From Bacteroidota bacterium (GTDB taxonomy: Bacteria > Bacteroidota > Bacteroidia > Chitinophagales > Saprospiraceae), in assembly GCA_003045895.1 (NCBI GenBank), contig PZPC01000034.1, positions 1-53,768 on the forward strand: a stretch of 53,768 bases of DNA. Direction: 5' to 3'. Positions 25,610-34,499 of this stretch are shown piece after piece. A program made the translations under genes and the position numbers. The notes beneath the pieces were generated by a model. It was not told where the DNA came from. It made no database searches and was given only the letters and a program-made list of their open reading frames with translations. Numbering within the stretch: the first letter of the stretch is position 1; every line of letters begins with the position of its first letter.

Positions 25610-28600
25610 ATGCCCAATATTATGAGAATGAAACACTTACCGCTTAGATGCTTGCTCGTGACGCTGGGTTTATTCACCTACTTCAGTCTCACGGCCCAAT
25701 TGGAACAGCCTGAAAACGGCCCCTTCAACGTCGCTGTTTACCAAGGCGCGCAGTGGCGCAACATTGGCCCCTTCCGTGGCGGCCGTAGTGTTGCTGTGGC
25801 AGGTGTGCCGCAACAATCCCAAACCTATTACCTGGGGTCTACGGGTGGCGGCGTGTGGAAAACGACCGATGCCGGACTTTCCTGGAACAATATTTCTGAT
25901 GGCTTCTTCAACGTCGGTTCTATTGGCGTAATCTCCGTAGCGCCTTCCGATCCCAACGTCATTTACGTGGGTACTGGTGAACATGCCATCCGCGGCGTAA
26001 TGACTTCCCACGGCGACGGCGTTTACAAGTCTACCGATGGTGGCAAAAACTGGGTCCATCTCGGCCTGGACAACAGCCGCCACATTGCCGCTATTCAAAT
26101 CCATCCGCAACACCCCGAAGTGGTGTACGTGGCCGTTCAGGGTGCGGCTACCGGCCCCTCCGACGACCGGGGTATTTACCGCTCCCAGGACGGAGGACTC
26201 ACCTGGGAACATCTCTTTTTTGTCAATGAACATACCGGCGCCGCCGACCTGAGTATGGATCCCTCCAATCCGCGTATTCTTTACGCGGGCATGTGGGACC
26301 ACGAGCGCAAGCCCTGGGAAATCCGCAGTGGTGGGGAAGGTTCGGGCATCTTTCGGTCTACCGACGGCGGCGAAAACTGGGAAAGACTCTACCAGGGGTT
26401 ACCCGTCCGGATGGGTAAGATCGGGGTTTGTGTATCTCCTGCCAATCCGGAAGTGGTGTACGCCAATATTGAAGCCGATAAAGGCGGCGTTTTCCGTTCG
26501 GCCAATGGCGGGGACACCTGGACCCAAGTATGCGCAGACCGGGTCACTATTGCCCGTGCCTGGTACTATTCCGAGATCGTAGCCGACCCCCTGGATGAAC
26601 ATACGGTTTACGTACTCAATGCCCCGCTACTCCGGTCAACGGACGATGGCCGCACCTTCGAACCGATCCCCAATCCACATTCTGACCAGCACGACTTGTG
26701 GATTAACCGCAACCAGCCCAACAACATGATCCTGGCTAACGATGGTGGCGCTTGTATCAGTTTCAACGGGGGTAAAAGTTGGTCTACTCAAAACAACCAA
26801 CCCACGGGTCAGTTTTACCGGGTGATCGCCGACGAACGCTTCCCTTATTACTACTTGTATGGTGGCCAGCAGGACCACTCGGCCATGGCCATCGCCAGCC
26901 GCTCAGAAGGCCAGGGCATCTCCGAAAAAAACTGGTATGCCGTCGCCGGTGGCGAGAGCGCCTTCATCGCTTTCGATCCCACCGATCCGCAATTGGTCTA
27001 CGGTGGCAGCTATCAGGGCAACATCGAAGTTTTCGACAACAAAACCAGCGAACGCAAAGACATCATGGCCTACCCCACGGTGGGCCTGGCGACTTTGCCC
27101 CGCGATATGAAATACCGCTTCAACTGGAATGCGCCTATCGTGGCCAGTCCCCAGGATCCCCGGGTGATCTTCCACGGCGCCCAGAAAGTGCTGCGGACCC
27201 GCAACGGCGGTTTGGCCTGGGAAGAGATCAGCCCCGATCTTACCCGCAATGAAAAAGACAAGCAAGGCCTGGGCGGCGGTCCTTTTACCAACGAGGGCGC
27301 CGGCGGGGAAAACTACAATACCATCAGTTACATTGCCTGTTCCCCCCACGAATCCTGGGTCATCTGGGTTGGGAGCGACGACGGGCTTGTGCACCTGACC
27401 CGCGACGAAGGTCAAACCTGGGTCAACGTGACGCCGCCCGACCTCGGCGAAGCCCTCATCAACAGCATCGAAGTATCACCCCATAATCCGGCCAAGGCCT
27501 ACGTGGTGGCTACCCGCTACAAATTCAACAATTTTACGCCCCTCATCTACCAAACCAACGATTTTGGTAAAACCTGGCTGAAAATAACCAGGGGCATTGC
27601 CCCCGAGGACTTTGTGCGCGTGGTGCGCGAAGATCCCTTGCGCGAGGGCATGCTTTACGCGGGCACAGAAACCGGACTCTACGTGTCTTACAGCGACGGA
27701 AAGTTCTGGCACCGCTTCCAGTTGAACTTGCCCGTATGTCCGATCAACGATCTGACGATCCAGGACAATGACCTCATTGCCGCTACTTCCGGACGGGGAT
27801 TTTGGATCCTGGACGACCTCGGATTTCTTCAGCAAACAGCGGGTTATCTGCTCGCTCGCTCTCCTCAGATATTACGGCCTAAACCCACCTACCGCCTGCT
27901 CGGTCAGGGAAGTGGCAAGAGCAGTGGCGAAGGGCAAAACCCTCCCGGGGGCATGATCATCGATTACTACCTGCCGCCACAATTGGATACGGCGTTGGTG
28001 CAATTGGACATCCTGGACGCCGACGGTAAGGTCATTCGGCAGTATTCCAGCAAAGCCAACGAAAATTTTAAAACTTACCAGGGTGGTCCCTCCGCCCAGC
28101 CCACTTTGCCGAAAGGCTACGGGATTCGTCGTTTCAACTGGGACTTGCGTCGCCGTCCCATTCGCCATATCGACGGCGTCTTCGTGTTAGGCAATTACGC
28201 CGGCGGGTTAGTGGCTCCCGGCGATTACCGGCTCCGGCTCCGGGTCGGCGACGAAAAATCAGAGGAATTGGCCCAGGTGCTCGCTGATCCAAGGATGAAT
28301 GCCGGACAGCAGGATTATGCCGGTCAGCAAAAGTTGCTCGGTGAAATCGAAACGACCGTGGCTGATATCCATGGTTCGGTAGAAATGATGCAGGGACTAC
28401 GGGCACAGATGACTACGCTGCACGATCGCCTGAGCCAGTTTGGCGGGCAGGCCGAATTGGTCAATAAAGCCAGTGCCATCATGACTGAAATTGATGCCTG
28501 GGAAAGAGAACTCGTCCAGCCCGATCAAAAGACGTCTCAGGATGTTATCAATTTCCCCAACCGGCTGAATGCGGAATTGATGGACCTCCACAGCCGCTGT

Positions 28601-28792
28601 GATGGCCTCGATCCACGGGTGACCCAAGGAGCTCAGGAAAGGCTCCGGGATTTGCTGGTCACCTGGGGCACTTTCGCCGAAGAACGCGATAATATCATTT
28701 ACAACGAGCTGGAAGAATTCAACAAGCTCTATAGCGAAAAACAACTGCCCGTACTGCTGCTGCCCAATCCGGCCAATGGTACCGCGTGGTAA
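25610..28792 (+). CDS. Secreted BNR/sortilin-like beta-propeller protein
   Basis: 1060 residues with a signal peptide (LPLRCLLVTLGLFTYFSLTAQ); the start may be 25610 or MRMKHL at 25622. Repeated Asp-box motifs of the BNR/VPS10 type are obvious: GVWKTTDAGLSWNNIS, GVYKSTDGGKNWVHLG, GIYRSQDGGLTWEHLF, GIFRSTDGGENWERLY, GVFRSANGGDTWTQV. They indicate one or two large propellers. The C-terminal 250 residues are a beta domain followed by a helical segment rich in Gln and Glu. Such proteins are often annotated as glycosyl hydrolases, but no catalytic residues can be named, so activity remains open. Confidence 0.85.
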   Translation: MPNIMRMKHLPLRCLLVTLGLFTYFSLTAQLEQPENGPFNVAVYQGAQWRNIGPFRGGRSVAVAGVPQQSQTYYLGSTGGGVWKTTDAGLSWNNISDGFFNVGSIGVISVAPSDPNVIYVGTGEHAIRGVMTSHGDGVYKSTDGGKNWVHLGLDNSRHIAAIQIHPQHPEVVYVAVQGAATGPSDDRGIYRSQDGGLTWEHLFFVNEHTGAADLSMDPSNPRILYAGMWDHERKPWEIRSGGEGSGIFRSTDGGENWERLYQGLPVRMGKIGVCVSPANPEVVYANIEADKGGVFRSANGGDTWTQVCADRVTIARAWYYSEIVADPLDEHTVYVLNAPLLRSTDDGRTFEPIPNPHSDQHDLWINRNQPNNMILANDGGACISFNGGKSWSTQNNQPTGQFYRVIADERFPYYYLYGGQQDHSAMAIASRSEGQGISEKNWYAVAGGESAFIAFDPTDPQLVYGGSYQGNIEVFDNKTSERKDIMAYPTVGLATLPRDMKYRFNWNAPIVASPQDPRVIFHGAQKVLRTRNGGLAWEEISPDLTRNEKDKQGLGGGPFTNEGAGGENYNTISYIACSPHESWVIWVGSDDGLVHLTRDEGQTWVNVTPPDLGEALINSIEVSPHNPAKAYVVATRYKFNNFTPLIYQTNDFGKTWLKITRGIAPEDFVRVVREDPLREGMLYAGTETGLYVSYSDGKFWHRFQLNLPVCPINDLTIQDNDLIAATSGRGFWILDDLGFLQQTAGYLLARSPQILRPKPTYRLLGQGSGKSSGEGQNPPGGMIIDYYLPPQLDTALVQLDILDADGKVIRQYSSKANENFKTYQGGPSAQPTLPKGYGIRRFNWDLRRRPIRHIDGVFVLGNYAGGLVAPGDYRLRLRVGDEKSEELAQVLADPRMNAGQQDYAGQQKLLGEIETTVADIHGSVEMMQGLRAQMTTLHDRLSQFGGQAELVNKASAIMTEIDAWERELVQPDQKTSQDVINFPNRLNAELMDLHSRCDGLDPRVTQGAQERLRDLLVTWGTFAEERDNIIYNELEEFNKLYSEKQLPVLLLPNPANGTAW

Positions 28793-28804
28793 AAGTAGCC
28801 CTTG

Positions 28805-28858
28805 GGTTATTCGCGCTTCAGCGCGAATTATTTTATTCGCGCTGAAGCACGAATAACC
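28805..28858. repeat. 24-bp-stem palindrome after the BNR gene
   Basis: GGTTATTCGCGCTTCAGCG... pairs with its complement over 24 positions with one mismatch and a 6-nt loop (28829-28834). It begins 13 bp after the BNR stop and lacks a T-tract. REP-like or mRNA-protecting roles are both possible. Confidence 0.7.
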
Positions 28859-28875
28859 AGGCGCCAAAAACACGA

Positions 28876-28905
28876 GCGCCGCCCCGAAAGCAATCGGAGC
28901 GGCGC
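28876..28905 (-). terminator. Terminator-like hairpin for the thioredoxin-family gene
   Basis: On the minus strand GCGCCGC-TCCGA pairs with TCGGG-GCGGCGC, followed after a short gap by GTGTTTTT. It lies 34 bp past the stop of the minus-strand gene. Confidence 0.55.
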
Positions 28906-28938
28906 ATCCTGTCACCCAAAATTTATTTCGGGCAAGTT

Positions 28939-29667
28939 CTAGGTTTTCTTCGTCTTGATGGTACAACCGATCGCTTTCACGTCGGCGGGGTCGGGGTTGA
29001 GGCCATTCTGTAGGGCGGTTACGGCTTTTTCTACGTAGTTAACCGTTACGGCTTCCGCATCCTGGGCATTGTCGTCGATAGCACCGTGGTAGCGAACCAT
29101 CAGGTCACTGTCTACCAGGTAAACTTCCGGCGTGCGGCTGGCGCCGTACTGGGGGTAAATCTGCTGGCCGGCGTCCAGTAGATAGACAAAGGGGAAACCT
29201 TTCTCCTGGGCACGGACCTTCATCTGTGCGAAACTGTCACCGTCTTTTACTTCCGGATCGTTGGGCTGGATGGCCACTACCGGGTAACCCAGTACCGACA
29301 TCTTCTGGTGCAGGGCGATGAGCCGGTCTTCGTAACCAACAGCGTAGGGACAGGTGTTGCAGGTAAACGTAACAATAAAGCCTTTGGGCGCTTTGCCGTT
29401 GGCATCCTTGATGTTTTCGAAACTGTACAACTTATCGTCGATGTTCTTCAATTTAAAGGTCGGTGCTTTGTCTCCGACCTGAACCCCTTGTTGGTATTCG
29501 GTGCTAGCTGTTGGATCGGCGGTCTTCGCAGCAACGGCGATGGTTTCCGTAGCAGCATCAGCGGTGGCTGCTGCGGTATCGGCGGCAGTTTCCGCGTTCT
29601 GGCAGCTGCTGAGGACCGCAACAAATAAAAAGGCGCTCAATAAATGGAGCAAAGATGCATTCTTCAT
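28939..29667 (-). CDS. Thioredoxin-family (AhpC/TSA-like) lipoprotein
   Basis: 242 residues from MKNASLLHLLSAFLF; the open frame continues upstream to 29742, but the lipoprotein signal fixes this start (lipobox VLSSC, C22). An Ala/Thr-rich linker leads to a thioredoxin-like domain with VGDKAPTFKLKNID and the CxxC-type site C103-N-T-C106 in FTCNTCPYAV. RTPEVYLVD carries the cis-proline. A related redox lipoprotein gene lies 28 bp upstream on the same strand, so the pair probably forms one transcript. Confidence 0.87.
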   Translation of the reverse strand: MKNASLLHLLSAFLFVAVLSSCQNAETAADTAAATADAATETIAVAAKTADPTASTEYQQGVQVGDKAPTFKLKNIDDKLYSFENIKDANGKAPKGFIVTFTCNTCPYAVGYEDRLIALHQKMSVLGYPVVAIQPNDPEVKDGDSFAQMKVRAQEKGFPFVYLLDAGQQIYPQYGASRTPEVYLVDSDLMVRYHGAIDDNAQDAEAVTVNYVEKAVTALQNGLNPDPADVKAIGCTIKTKKT

Positions 29668-29695
29668 GGTTGAATATTTTGGTAATAAAATGAAT

Positions 29696-30268
29696 TTATT
29701 GGAGGGACTGAACCGCACTGGCCAATTCTTCGTAATCGGCAAATTGATCGGAGAAGAACTGGCGCTGGTCGTTCCGGTAGATGATGGTAATGGGAATGGC
29801 CCCGCCCCAGGTGGGGTCTACCTGGTCAATCCAAATATTGGTCTTGTTGTCGGTCAGGGCAATAACGGGTAGCTCTAGCGGGCGTTCCCGAATAAAGCGC
29901 AGCAGCTTGGTACGGACATCGCGGCGAAAGTCCAGGCTCACCAGCACGATTTTTACCGGCTGGTTGGCGGTGGCTGCTGCCAGGCGTTCGAAATACGGCA
30001 ATTCCGCCACGCAGGGACCACACCAGGTAGCCCAAAAGTTGATGACGTAGGTCGTATCATTGCGGAAGTTGAAAATCGGTGCCAGGTTGGCAAATTCTTC
30101 CACAATGGGGTAGGGTAGGGTATCGGTAACCGGGAGGTGCAACACGTTTTGCACCAGTGGCGGGGTGGTTTCCTGTGCCGGGGAATCGCTGGCCGGGGTT
30201 GGGGCCGGCTGGCAGGAAGAAGACAAAAACAACAACAGGCCTAAGGTAAGGTAGATAGATCGCTGCAT
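29696..30268 (-). CDS. TlpA-like thioredoxin lipoprotein
   Basis: 190 residues with a lipoprotein signal (LFLSSSC, C19), a Pro/Thr-rich linker, and a thioredoxin domain with the classical redox site C83-G-P-C86 in NFWATWCGPCVAELPYFE. The WGGAIPITIIY segment supplies the cis-proline. It is the first gene of a two-gene operon with the AhpC/TSA-like lipoprotein, suggesting a periplasmic thiol-redox pair. Confidence 0.9.
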   Translation of the reverse strand: MQRSIYLTLGLLLFLSSSCQPAPTPASDSPAQETTPPLVQNVLHLPVTDTLPYPIVEEFANLAPIFNFRNDTTYVINFWATWCGPCVAELPYFERLAAATANQPVKIVLVSLDFRRDVRTKLLRFIRERPLELPVIALTDNKTNIWIDQVDPTWGGAIPITIIYRNDQRQFFSDQFADYEELASAVQSLQ

Positions 30269-30433
30269 GGGAATGACGTATTTGTAATACCAAACGGTTA
30301 AGAAAGGGTTAATGTTGGTTGCTTTACTGCAAAATAAGCCTTACTCATCGAAAACTTACCCAACCTTTAACCGGCCGGTCGTGGCCTTGCCGGGTAGATG
30401 TGTTCCGCAGGAAACTTCTCATTCCTGCAGTTT

Positions 30434-30456
30434 GTTTAAACTATAAATGTTTAAAC
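30434..30456. promoter_or_regulatory. Paired GTTTAAAC operator-like sites
   Basis: The 8-bp palindrome GTTTAAAC occurs twice (30434-30441 and 30449-30456) with TATAAAT between, 17 bp before the start codon of the small lipoprotein gene. The position suits a regulator site over the promoter. No factor is named. Confidence 0.4.
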
Positions 30457-30472
30457 CCTAAAATAGAGCGAC

Positions 30473-30895
30473 ATGAAAAATTTCCTATCCCTGCTATCCC
30501 TGCTTACCCTGGTTATGGCTTGTAACCCAACAAACGACCAGCCACGGGTGGATCCTATTTTTGAAATTGGTCAACCGTTTGTCCTGGCTTTCGGCCAGGT
30601 GGCCAGTTGCAGCTGTGCAGCCCCCGACGTGAAATTTGTGCACGTCATCACCGACAGCCGCTGCCCCTTACAGGCCGAGTGTGTCTGGGCGGGTGAAGTG
30701 GTGGTGGAGCTGGAAATCAACGAGCAGTTGGTGCGCCTCGGCCTGTCGCCCATCCAGACGGCGCCGGCCAAGGATATCATCGGGATGTGGTCGTATGAAT
30801 TGTTGGCCGTAAATCCCCACCCTTTGGTGCCTCTAATGGAGGACGAGATAGACGAGTGCATTTATACGCTTGAACTTTTGATTGAGGCCCTTTAA
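30473..30895 (+). CDS. Small lipoprotein of unknown function
   Basis: 140 residues with a lipoprotein signal (LTLVMAC, C17). The mature part has CSCAAPDVKFVHVITDSRCPLQAECVWAGEVVVEL (residues about 46-80, four cysteines), a pattern seen in many Bacteroidota exported proteins containing a DSRCP...C.W.G core. The cysteines may bind metal or form disulfides. Function is not assigned. It is a single plus-strand gene, followed 16 bp after its stop by an inverted repeat and the repeat field. Confidence 0.7.
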   Translation: MKNFLSLLSLLTLVMACNPTNDQPRVDPIFEIGQPFVLAFGQVASCSCAAPDVKFVHVITDSRCPLQAECVWAGEVVVELEINEQLVRLGLSPIQTAPAKDIIGMWSYELLAVNPHPLVPLMEDEIDECIYTLELLIEAL

Positions 30896-30910
30896 GCTTT
30901 TTTGCAATCG

Positions 30911-30948
30911 AATCGGAAGTCGGAGGATAGTCAGATCTTCCGACTTCC
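30911..30948. terminator. Inverted-repeat hairpin after the small lipoprotein gene
   Basis: CGGAAGTCGGA and TCCGACTTCC face each other around TAGTCAGATC. The right arm is the first unit of the CTTCCGACTTCC repeats that fill the region. It may act as a terminator, though a T-tract is missing. Confidence 0.4.
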
Positions 30949-31622
30949 CACCTCAACCTCTGCTTGCTGCGCAAGCGGTCTCCTGAAGGAGAAGGCCCGC
31001 CCGCTTAGGTGCGCGTGATCCCTTGATCGCTCAGGCCAACTTTTACCCGCAGTTACTTCCGACTTCCCACCTCCGACTTCCGACTTCGAGCACCTTTCCT
31101 CCTCCGACTTCGAGCACCTTTCCTCCTCCGCCTTCCAGGCACCTCCTCCAAAGGAGGACTTTGGACCGTCTTTATTCCGGCTTTCCGTTTACACGTTTAC
31201 ACTTTTACCCGCAGCCGATTTCCGACTTCCCACCTCCGATTTCCGACTTCGAAAACTTTTACACGCGGTTACTTCCGACTTCCCACCTCAACCTCTGCTT
31301 GCTGCGCAAGCGGTCTCCTGAAGGAGAAGGCCCGCCCGCTTAGGTGCGCGTGATCCCTTGATCGCTCAGGCCAACTTTTACCCGCGGTTACTTCCGACTT
31401 CCCACCTCCGATTTCCGACTTCGAGCACCTTTCCTCCTCCGCCTTCCAGGCACCTCCTCCAAAGGAGGACTTTGGACCGTCTTTATTCCGGCTTTCCGTT
31501 TACACGTTTACACTTTTACCCGCAGCCGATTTCCGACTTCCCGCCTCCGATTTCCGACTTCGAAAACTTTTACCCGCAGCCTATTTCCCACTTCCGATTT
31601 CCGATTTCCGACTTCGAAAACC
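30939..31622. repeat. Repeat field A (CTTCCGACTTCC words and a 75-bp core module)
   Basis: Many ACTTCCGACTTCCCACCTCCGATTTCCGA-type words are interspersed with TTTACACTTTTAC words. Two copies of a core module (starting CCTCTGCTTGCTG at 30957 and 31292) form a 335-bp tandem. About 320 bp around the second copy recur with almost no change at 34628-34955. The field ends at the stop codon of the minus-strand tag gene. No gene is supported in it. Confidence 0.85.
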
Positions 31623-31623
31623 T

Positions 31624-32241
31624 TTACACCTTTCCCCTTTCCACCTCTCTACAATGGCACCCCTCCAAATGGTCGTTCACCAGGCCCATGGCTTGCATGA
31701 ACGCGTAAGCGGTGGTGGGGCCGATAAAGCTCCAGCCCCGTTTTTTGAGGTCTTTGCTGAGGTTTTGCGAGGCGGGTGTTTGGGCCAGTTTGCTGAGGGT
31801 CTCGTGGTTGAGTTGGATGGGCCGTTCACTGGGAGCGGGTTCAAAGGACCAGAAGTAGGCCGACAAAGAACCCTTTTGTTCGATCAGTTCCAGGGCCCGC
31901 TGGGAATTGTTGATGGTACTTTCGATTTTGCGGCGGTGCCGCACAATACCACTGTCTTGTAGTAGCCGTTGCACATCCGTTTCCGTGTAGCGGGCTACCT
32001 TGTGAAAGTCGAAATGGTCAAAAGCGGCGCGAAAATTGTCCCGTTTGCGGAGAATAGTCAACCAGCTGAGGCCCGACTGGAACCCTTCCAGGCATATTTT
32101 TTCGAACAAACGCACGTCATCGGTCACGGGAACCCCCCATTCGGTATCGTGGTAATGCTGGTAATCTTCGTGCTGTCCTGCCCACCAACAGCGGTTGTGG
32201 CCGTCGGTGCCGGTGATTAAACCTGGAGCTAGGGTAGACAT
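31624..32241 (-). CDS. tag: DNA-3-methyladenine glycosylase I
   Basis: Removes 3-methyladenine from alkylated DNA. The 205 residues have the Tag signature near the N-terminus (RCWWAGQHEDYQHYHDTEWGVP), the LFEKICLEGFQSGLSWLTILRKR helix-hairpin-helix region, and the C-terminal zinc-binding end GLVNDHLEGCHC. The family's usual length and order are kept. It stands alone, with repeat field A directly after its stop codon. Confidence 0.95.
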   Translation of the reverse strand: MSTLAPGLITGTDGHNRCWWAGQHEDYQHYHDTEWGVPVTDDVRLFEKICLEGFQSGLSWLTILRKRDNFRAAFDHFDFHKVARYTETDVQRLLQDSGIVRHRRKIESTINNSQRALELIEQKGSLSAYFWSFEPAPSERPIQLNHETLSKLAQTPASQNLSKDLKKRGWSFIGPTTAYAFMQAMGLVNDHLEGCHCREVERGKV

Positions 32242-32298
32242 GGTGGTCGGGGTTGGTGAACAGCGAATTTAGGCAAACTTTGGAAGATTGCCAGCTAT

Positions 32299-32820
32299 CT
32301 ATTCTTCTTCCTTACAGCGGCACATCCGCAACAGATCCAGGTGTTCCTGTGAAAGCCGGGCGGCGGCTTCGTACAATTGCTCAAAGTGGCTGTGCAAAAA
32401 ATGGGCTTCTTTGGGAAGATTGTCGATGTTTTTTAATCCTTTGGCTTTGTAGGTGAAGCAGGTGTGAATGCCGTGTAAAAATTTGTCGAATGCTTCGGCT
32501 TTGTGGTACAAGCCTTCCAGATGCGCGCGTTCTTGAGGACAAAGACCTTGCAGGCGCATCAGCGAAGACATTCGCTCTTCGGACGTCAGGTCGTGTTGGG
32601 CCAGGTCAATGAGCGACACCCCGAAGAATTCGGCCATTCGGATCAGGTTGCAGATTTTGGGTTCCGCCGTACCGTTTTCGTAAGAGGCAATGTTGCCCCG
32701 GTTGAGACCAATGTGGAAGCCCAACTCCTCCTGGCTGATTTTCTTCCGCTTCCGCAGAATTTTTATGTTGCTAGCCAAATAATTAGCTGCCGCGATCTTT
32801 TCTTGGTTGAGTGTCTCCAT
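32299..32820 (-). CDS. XRE-family transcriptional regulator
   Basis: 173 residues. The N-terminal helix-turn-helix (residues about 14-70) reads IKILRKRKKISQEELGFHIGLNRGNIASYENGTAEPKICNLIRMAEFFGVSL, the phage Cro/C1 type. The remainder is helical and rich in Cys, His and Glu, without a known sensor fold. The gene is divergent from the ECF sigma gene, about 240 bp away. Target genes are unknown. Confidence 0.88.
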   Translation of the reverse strand: METLNQEKIAAANYLASNIKILRKRKKISQEELGFHIGLNRGNIASYENGTAEPKICNLIRMAEFFGVSLIDLAQHDLTSEERMSSLMRLQGLCPQERAHLEGLYHKAEAFDKFLHGIHTCFTYKAKGLKNIDNLPKEAHFLHSHFEQLYEAAARLSQEHLDLLRMCRCKEEE

Positions 32821-32997
32821 TTATTTTCACATTGATGAACATCAACAAAATAGTGTTGCATGCTATTTGTAAATACAATGTTGCGGGTGGTTTTGTTGTC
32901 AATTGTTAAGAAAATTAACAACAAAGCGCCTGTCATTGCGGCATATTATCACCTTTGGAATAGTTTTTGCCTAAATACAGGTAAAAGGATAAAATTA

Positions 32998-33029
32998 TTT
33001 GCATTTGAAGCAGGAATGCGGTAGTTTTG
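32998..33029 (+). promoter_or_regulatory. Promoter of the ECF sigma gene
   Basis: TTTG (32998-33001), a 20-bp spacer and TAGTTTTG (33022-33029) fit the Bacteroidetes housekeeping promoter. The predicted leader before the ATG at 33062 is about 25 nt. Confidence 0.7.
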
Positions 33030-33061
33030 TAAATAATATTAACAAACTAAAATTCCCTGAA

Positions 33062-33610
33062 ATGCTTTACGCCATTCAGAATCAAATACAGGATCAGTTG
33101 GATACCATCAGTAAATCACTGAAGGCGTTCTCCATGAAACTGACCGGCAATAGTGACGACGCAGAAGATTTGTACCAGGATACCGCTCTCCGAATTATCA
33201 CCAACGCCGACAAATACCGCCAGGGTACCAATTTCAAGGCCTGGGCGGTTACGATTATGCGCAACATCTTCATCAACAATTACCGGAAGAAGATGCGCCG
33301 TAATCTTATTGTAGACCAGACGCCGAACAATTACTACATCAATTCTGGCGAGAATCCAGTCGGTAACGACGGGGAGACGTTGGTAGCTTTCAAAGAACTG
33401 GAAGCCATGGTTGATACCTTGCCCGATGATTTCCGCATTCCGTTCATGATGGCCTACGAAGGTTATAAGTACGACGAGATTGCCGAAGAATTGGGTTCGC
33501 CGCTGGGTACCATCAAGAGCCGTATCTTCTTTGCCCGCCGCAAACTGCAAAAAATGTACGCTGAAGCTACCCACAACCGGATGGCAAAGCCAACTGCCAA
33601 ATCGGCATAA
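33062..33610 (+). CDS. ECF-type RNA polymerase sigma factor
   Basis: 182 residues from MLYAIQNQIQDQL. The upstream in-frame ATG at 32999 overlaps the promoter and is unlikely. Region 2 is seen in SKSLKAFSMKLTGNSDDAEDLYQDTALRII and the FKAWAVTIMRNIFINNYRK segment. Region 4 is DTLPDDFRIPFMMAYEGYKYDEIAEELGSPLGTIKSRIFFARRKLQ. No anti-sigma gene adjoins. A strong terminator lies 50 bp after the stop, so it is monocistronic and probably abundant. Confidence 0.93.
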   Translation: MLYAIQNQIQDQLDTISKSLKAFSMKLTGNSDDAEDLYQDTALRIITNADKYRQGTNFKAWAVTIMRNIFINNYRKKMRRNLIVDQTPNNYYINSGENPVGNDGETLVAFKELEAMVDTLPDDFRIPFMMAYEGYKYDEIAEELGSPLGTIKSRIFFARRKLQKMYAEATHNRMAKPTAKSA

Positions 33611-33659
33611 AGACTAAGCTGGCCCTGCCAGTTTACTAACTTTGAACAAACACACGAAG

Positions 33660-33695
33660 CGCTTCGGTAAAGAAATTTATCGAAGCGTTTTTTTT
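33660..33695 (+). terminator. Intrinsic terminator of the ECF sigma gene
   Basis: A 12-bp stem (CGCTTCGGTAAA / TTTATCGAAGCG, one G-U pair) with a GAAA tetraloop is followed by eight T (33688-33695). Confidence 0.9.
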
Positions 33696-33740
33696 AGGGC
33701 GTTTTCTTACCCGTCAGCAGGCATCCGACCCGCTAACCGC

Positions 33741-34436
33741 TTACAACAAGGCGGCCAGCACTTGTTTCATACCCGTGGTTGCAGGTTCGGCAATGACGGT
33801 CAGATTAGCAAGCTGCTGCAGTTCGTAGTTGATGCTGGGCCGGGGATCCACGTAGAATATCCGTGCACCGCGGGCAGCATACCCCACCAGGCCTGCGGCC
33901 GGATAAACCTGCATAGAAGTACCGACGATGAGAATAATCTCGGCATTATAGATTTCTTCTACGGCTTGCTCCATAGCGGGTACCGCCTCTCCAAACCAGA
34001 CAATATGGGGGCGCAATTGGTAGCCTTTGGCACAGCGGTCGCCGAGGTTGCAGTCGGCTTCCCAATCGTAAATCAGGGTCTCGTCTCCCGTGCTGCGGAC
34101 TTTGCGGAGCTCGCCGTGTAAGTGGATGATGTGGCTGCTCCCGGCGCGCTCGTGCAAGTTGTCCACGTTTTGGGTGATCACCACCACGTCGTACTTTTTT
34201 TCCAGTTCTACCAACGCGGTGTGCCCGGCATTGGGTACCACTTCCTTGAGTTGGCGTCGCCGCTGGTTGTAGAAATCCAGCACCAACGCCTGGTTCTTAC
34301 GCCATCCCTCGGGGGAAGCTACTTCCATCACGTCGTGCCCTTCCCACAAGCCCCCCGCATCCCGGAAGGTATTGATACCGCTTTCCGCGCTGATACCGGC
34401 GCCCGTCAGGACGGCTATTTTTTGCTTTTTTGCCAT
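33741..34436 (-). CDS. NAD-dependent protein deacylase (sirtuin, SIRT5-like type)
   Basis: 231 residues with the sirtuin motifs VLTGAGISAESGINTFRD, ITQNVDNLHERAG, the catalytic histidine in HLHGEL, and IVGTSMQVYPAAG. Y56 and R59 in LDFYNQRR match the Tyr-x-x-Arg of class III enzymes, which bind succinyl or malonyl lysine, so desuccinylase activity is plausible. Only two cysteines (ADCNLGDRC) remain where four zinc ligands normally sit, so the zinc site looks degenerate. It is convergent with the ECF sigma gene. Confidence 0.9.
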   Translation of the reverse strand: MAKKQKIAVLTGAGISAESGINTFRDAGGLWEGHDVMEVASPEGWRKNQALVLDFYNQRRRQLKEVVPNAGHTALVELEKKYDVVVITQNVDNLHERAGSSHIIHLHGELRKVRSTGDETLIYDWEADCNLGDRCAKGYQLRPHIVWFGEAVPAMEQAVEEIYNAEIILIVGTSMQVYPAAGLVGYAARGARIFYVDPRPSINYELQQLANLTVIAEPATTGMKQVLAALL

Positions 34437-34499
34437 GGTTTAAGCCTGAATTTTAACTTTAACAATGTTTTATCATGCACCTGCTGCCCATAACGTCAA

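Noticed and set aside
31023-31708. Open frames of about 106-116 residues in repeat field A, repeated in fields B and C
   Set aside because: They translate CTTCCGACTTCC words into low-complexity Ser/Thr/Pro/Leu strings; no plausible protein.
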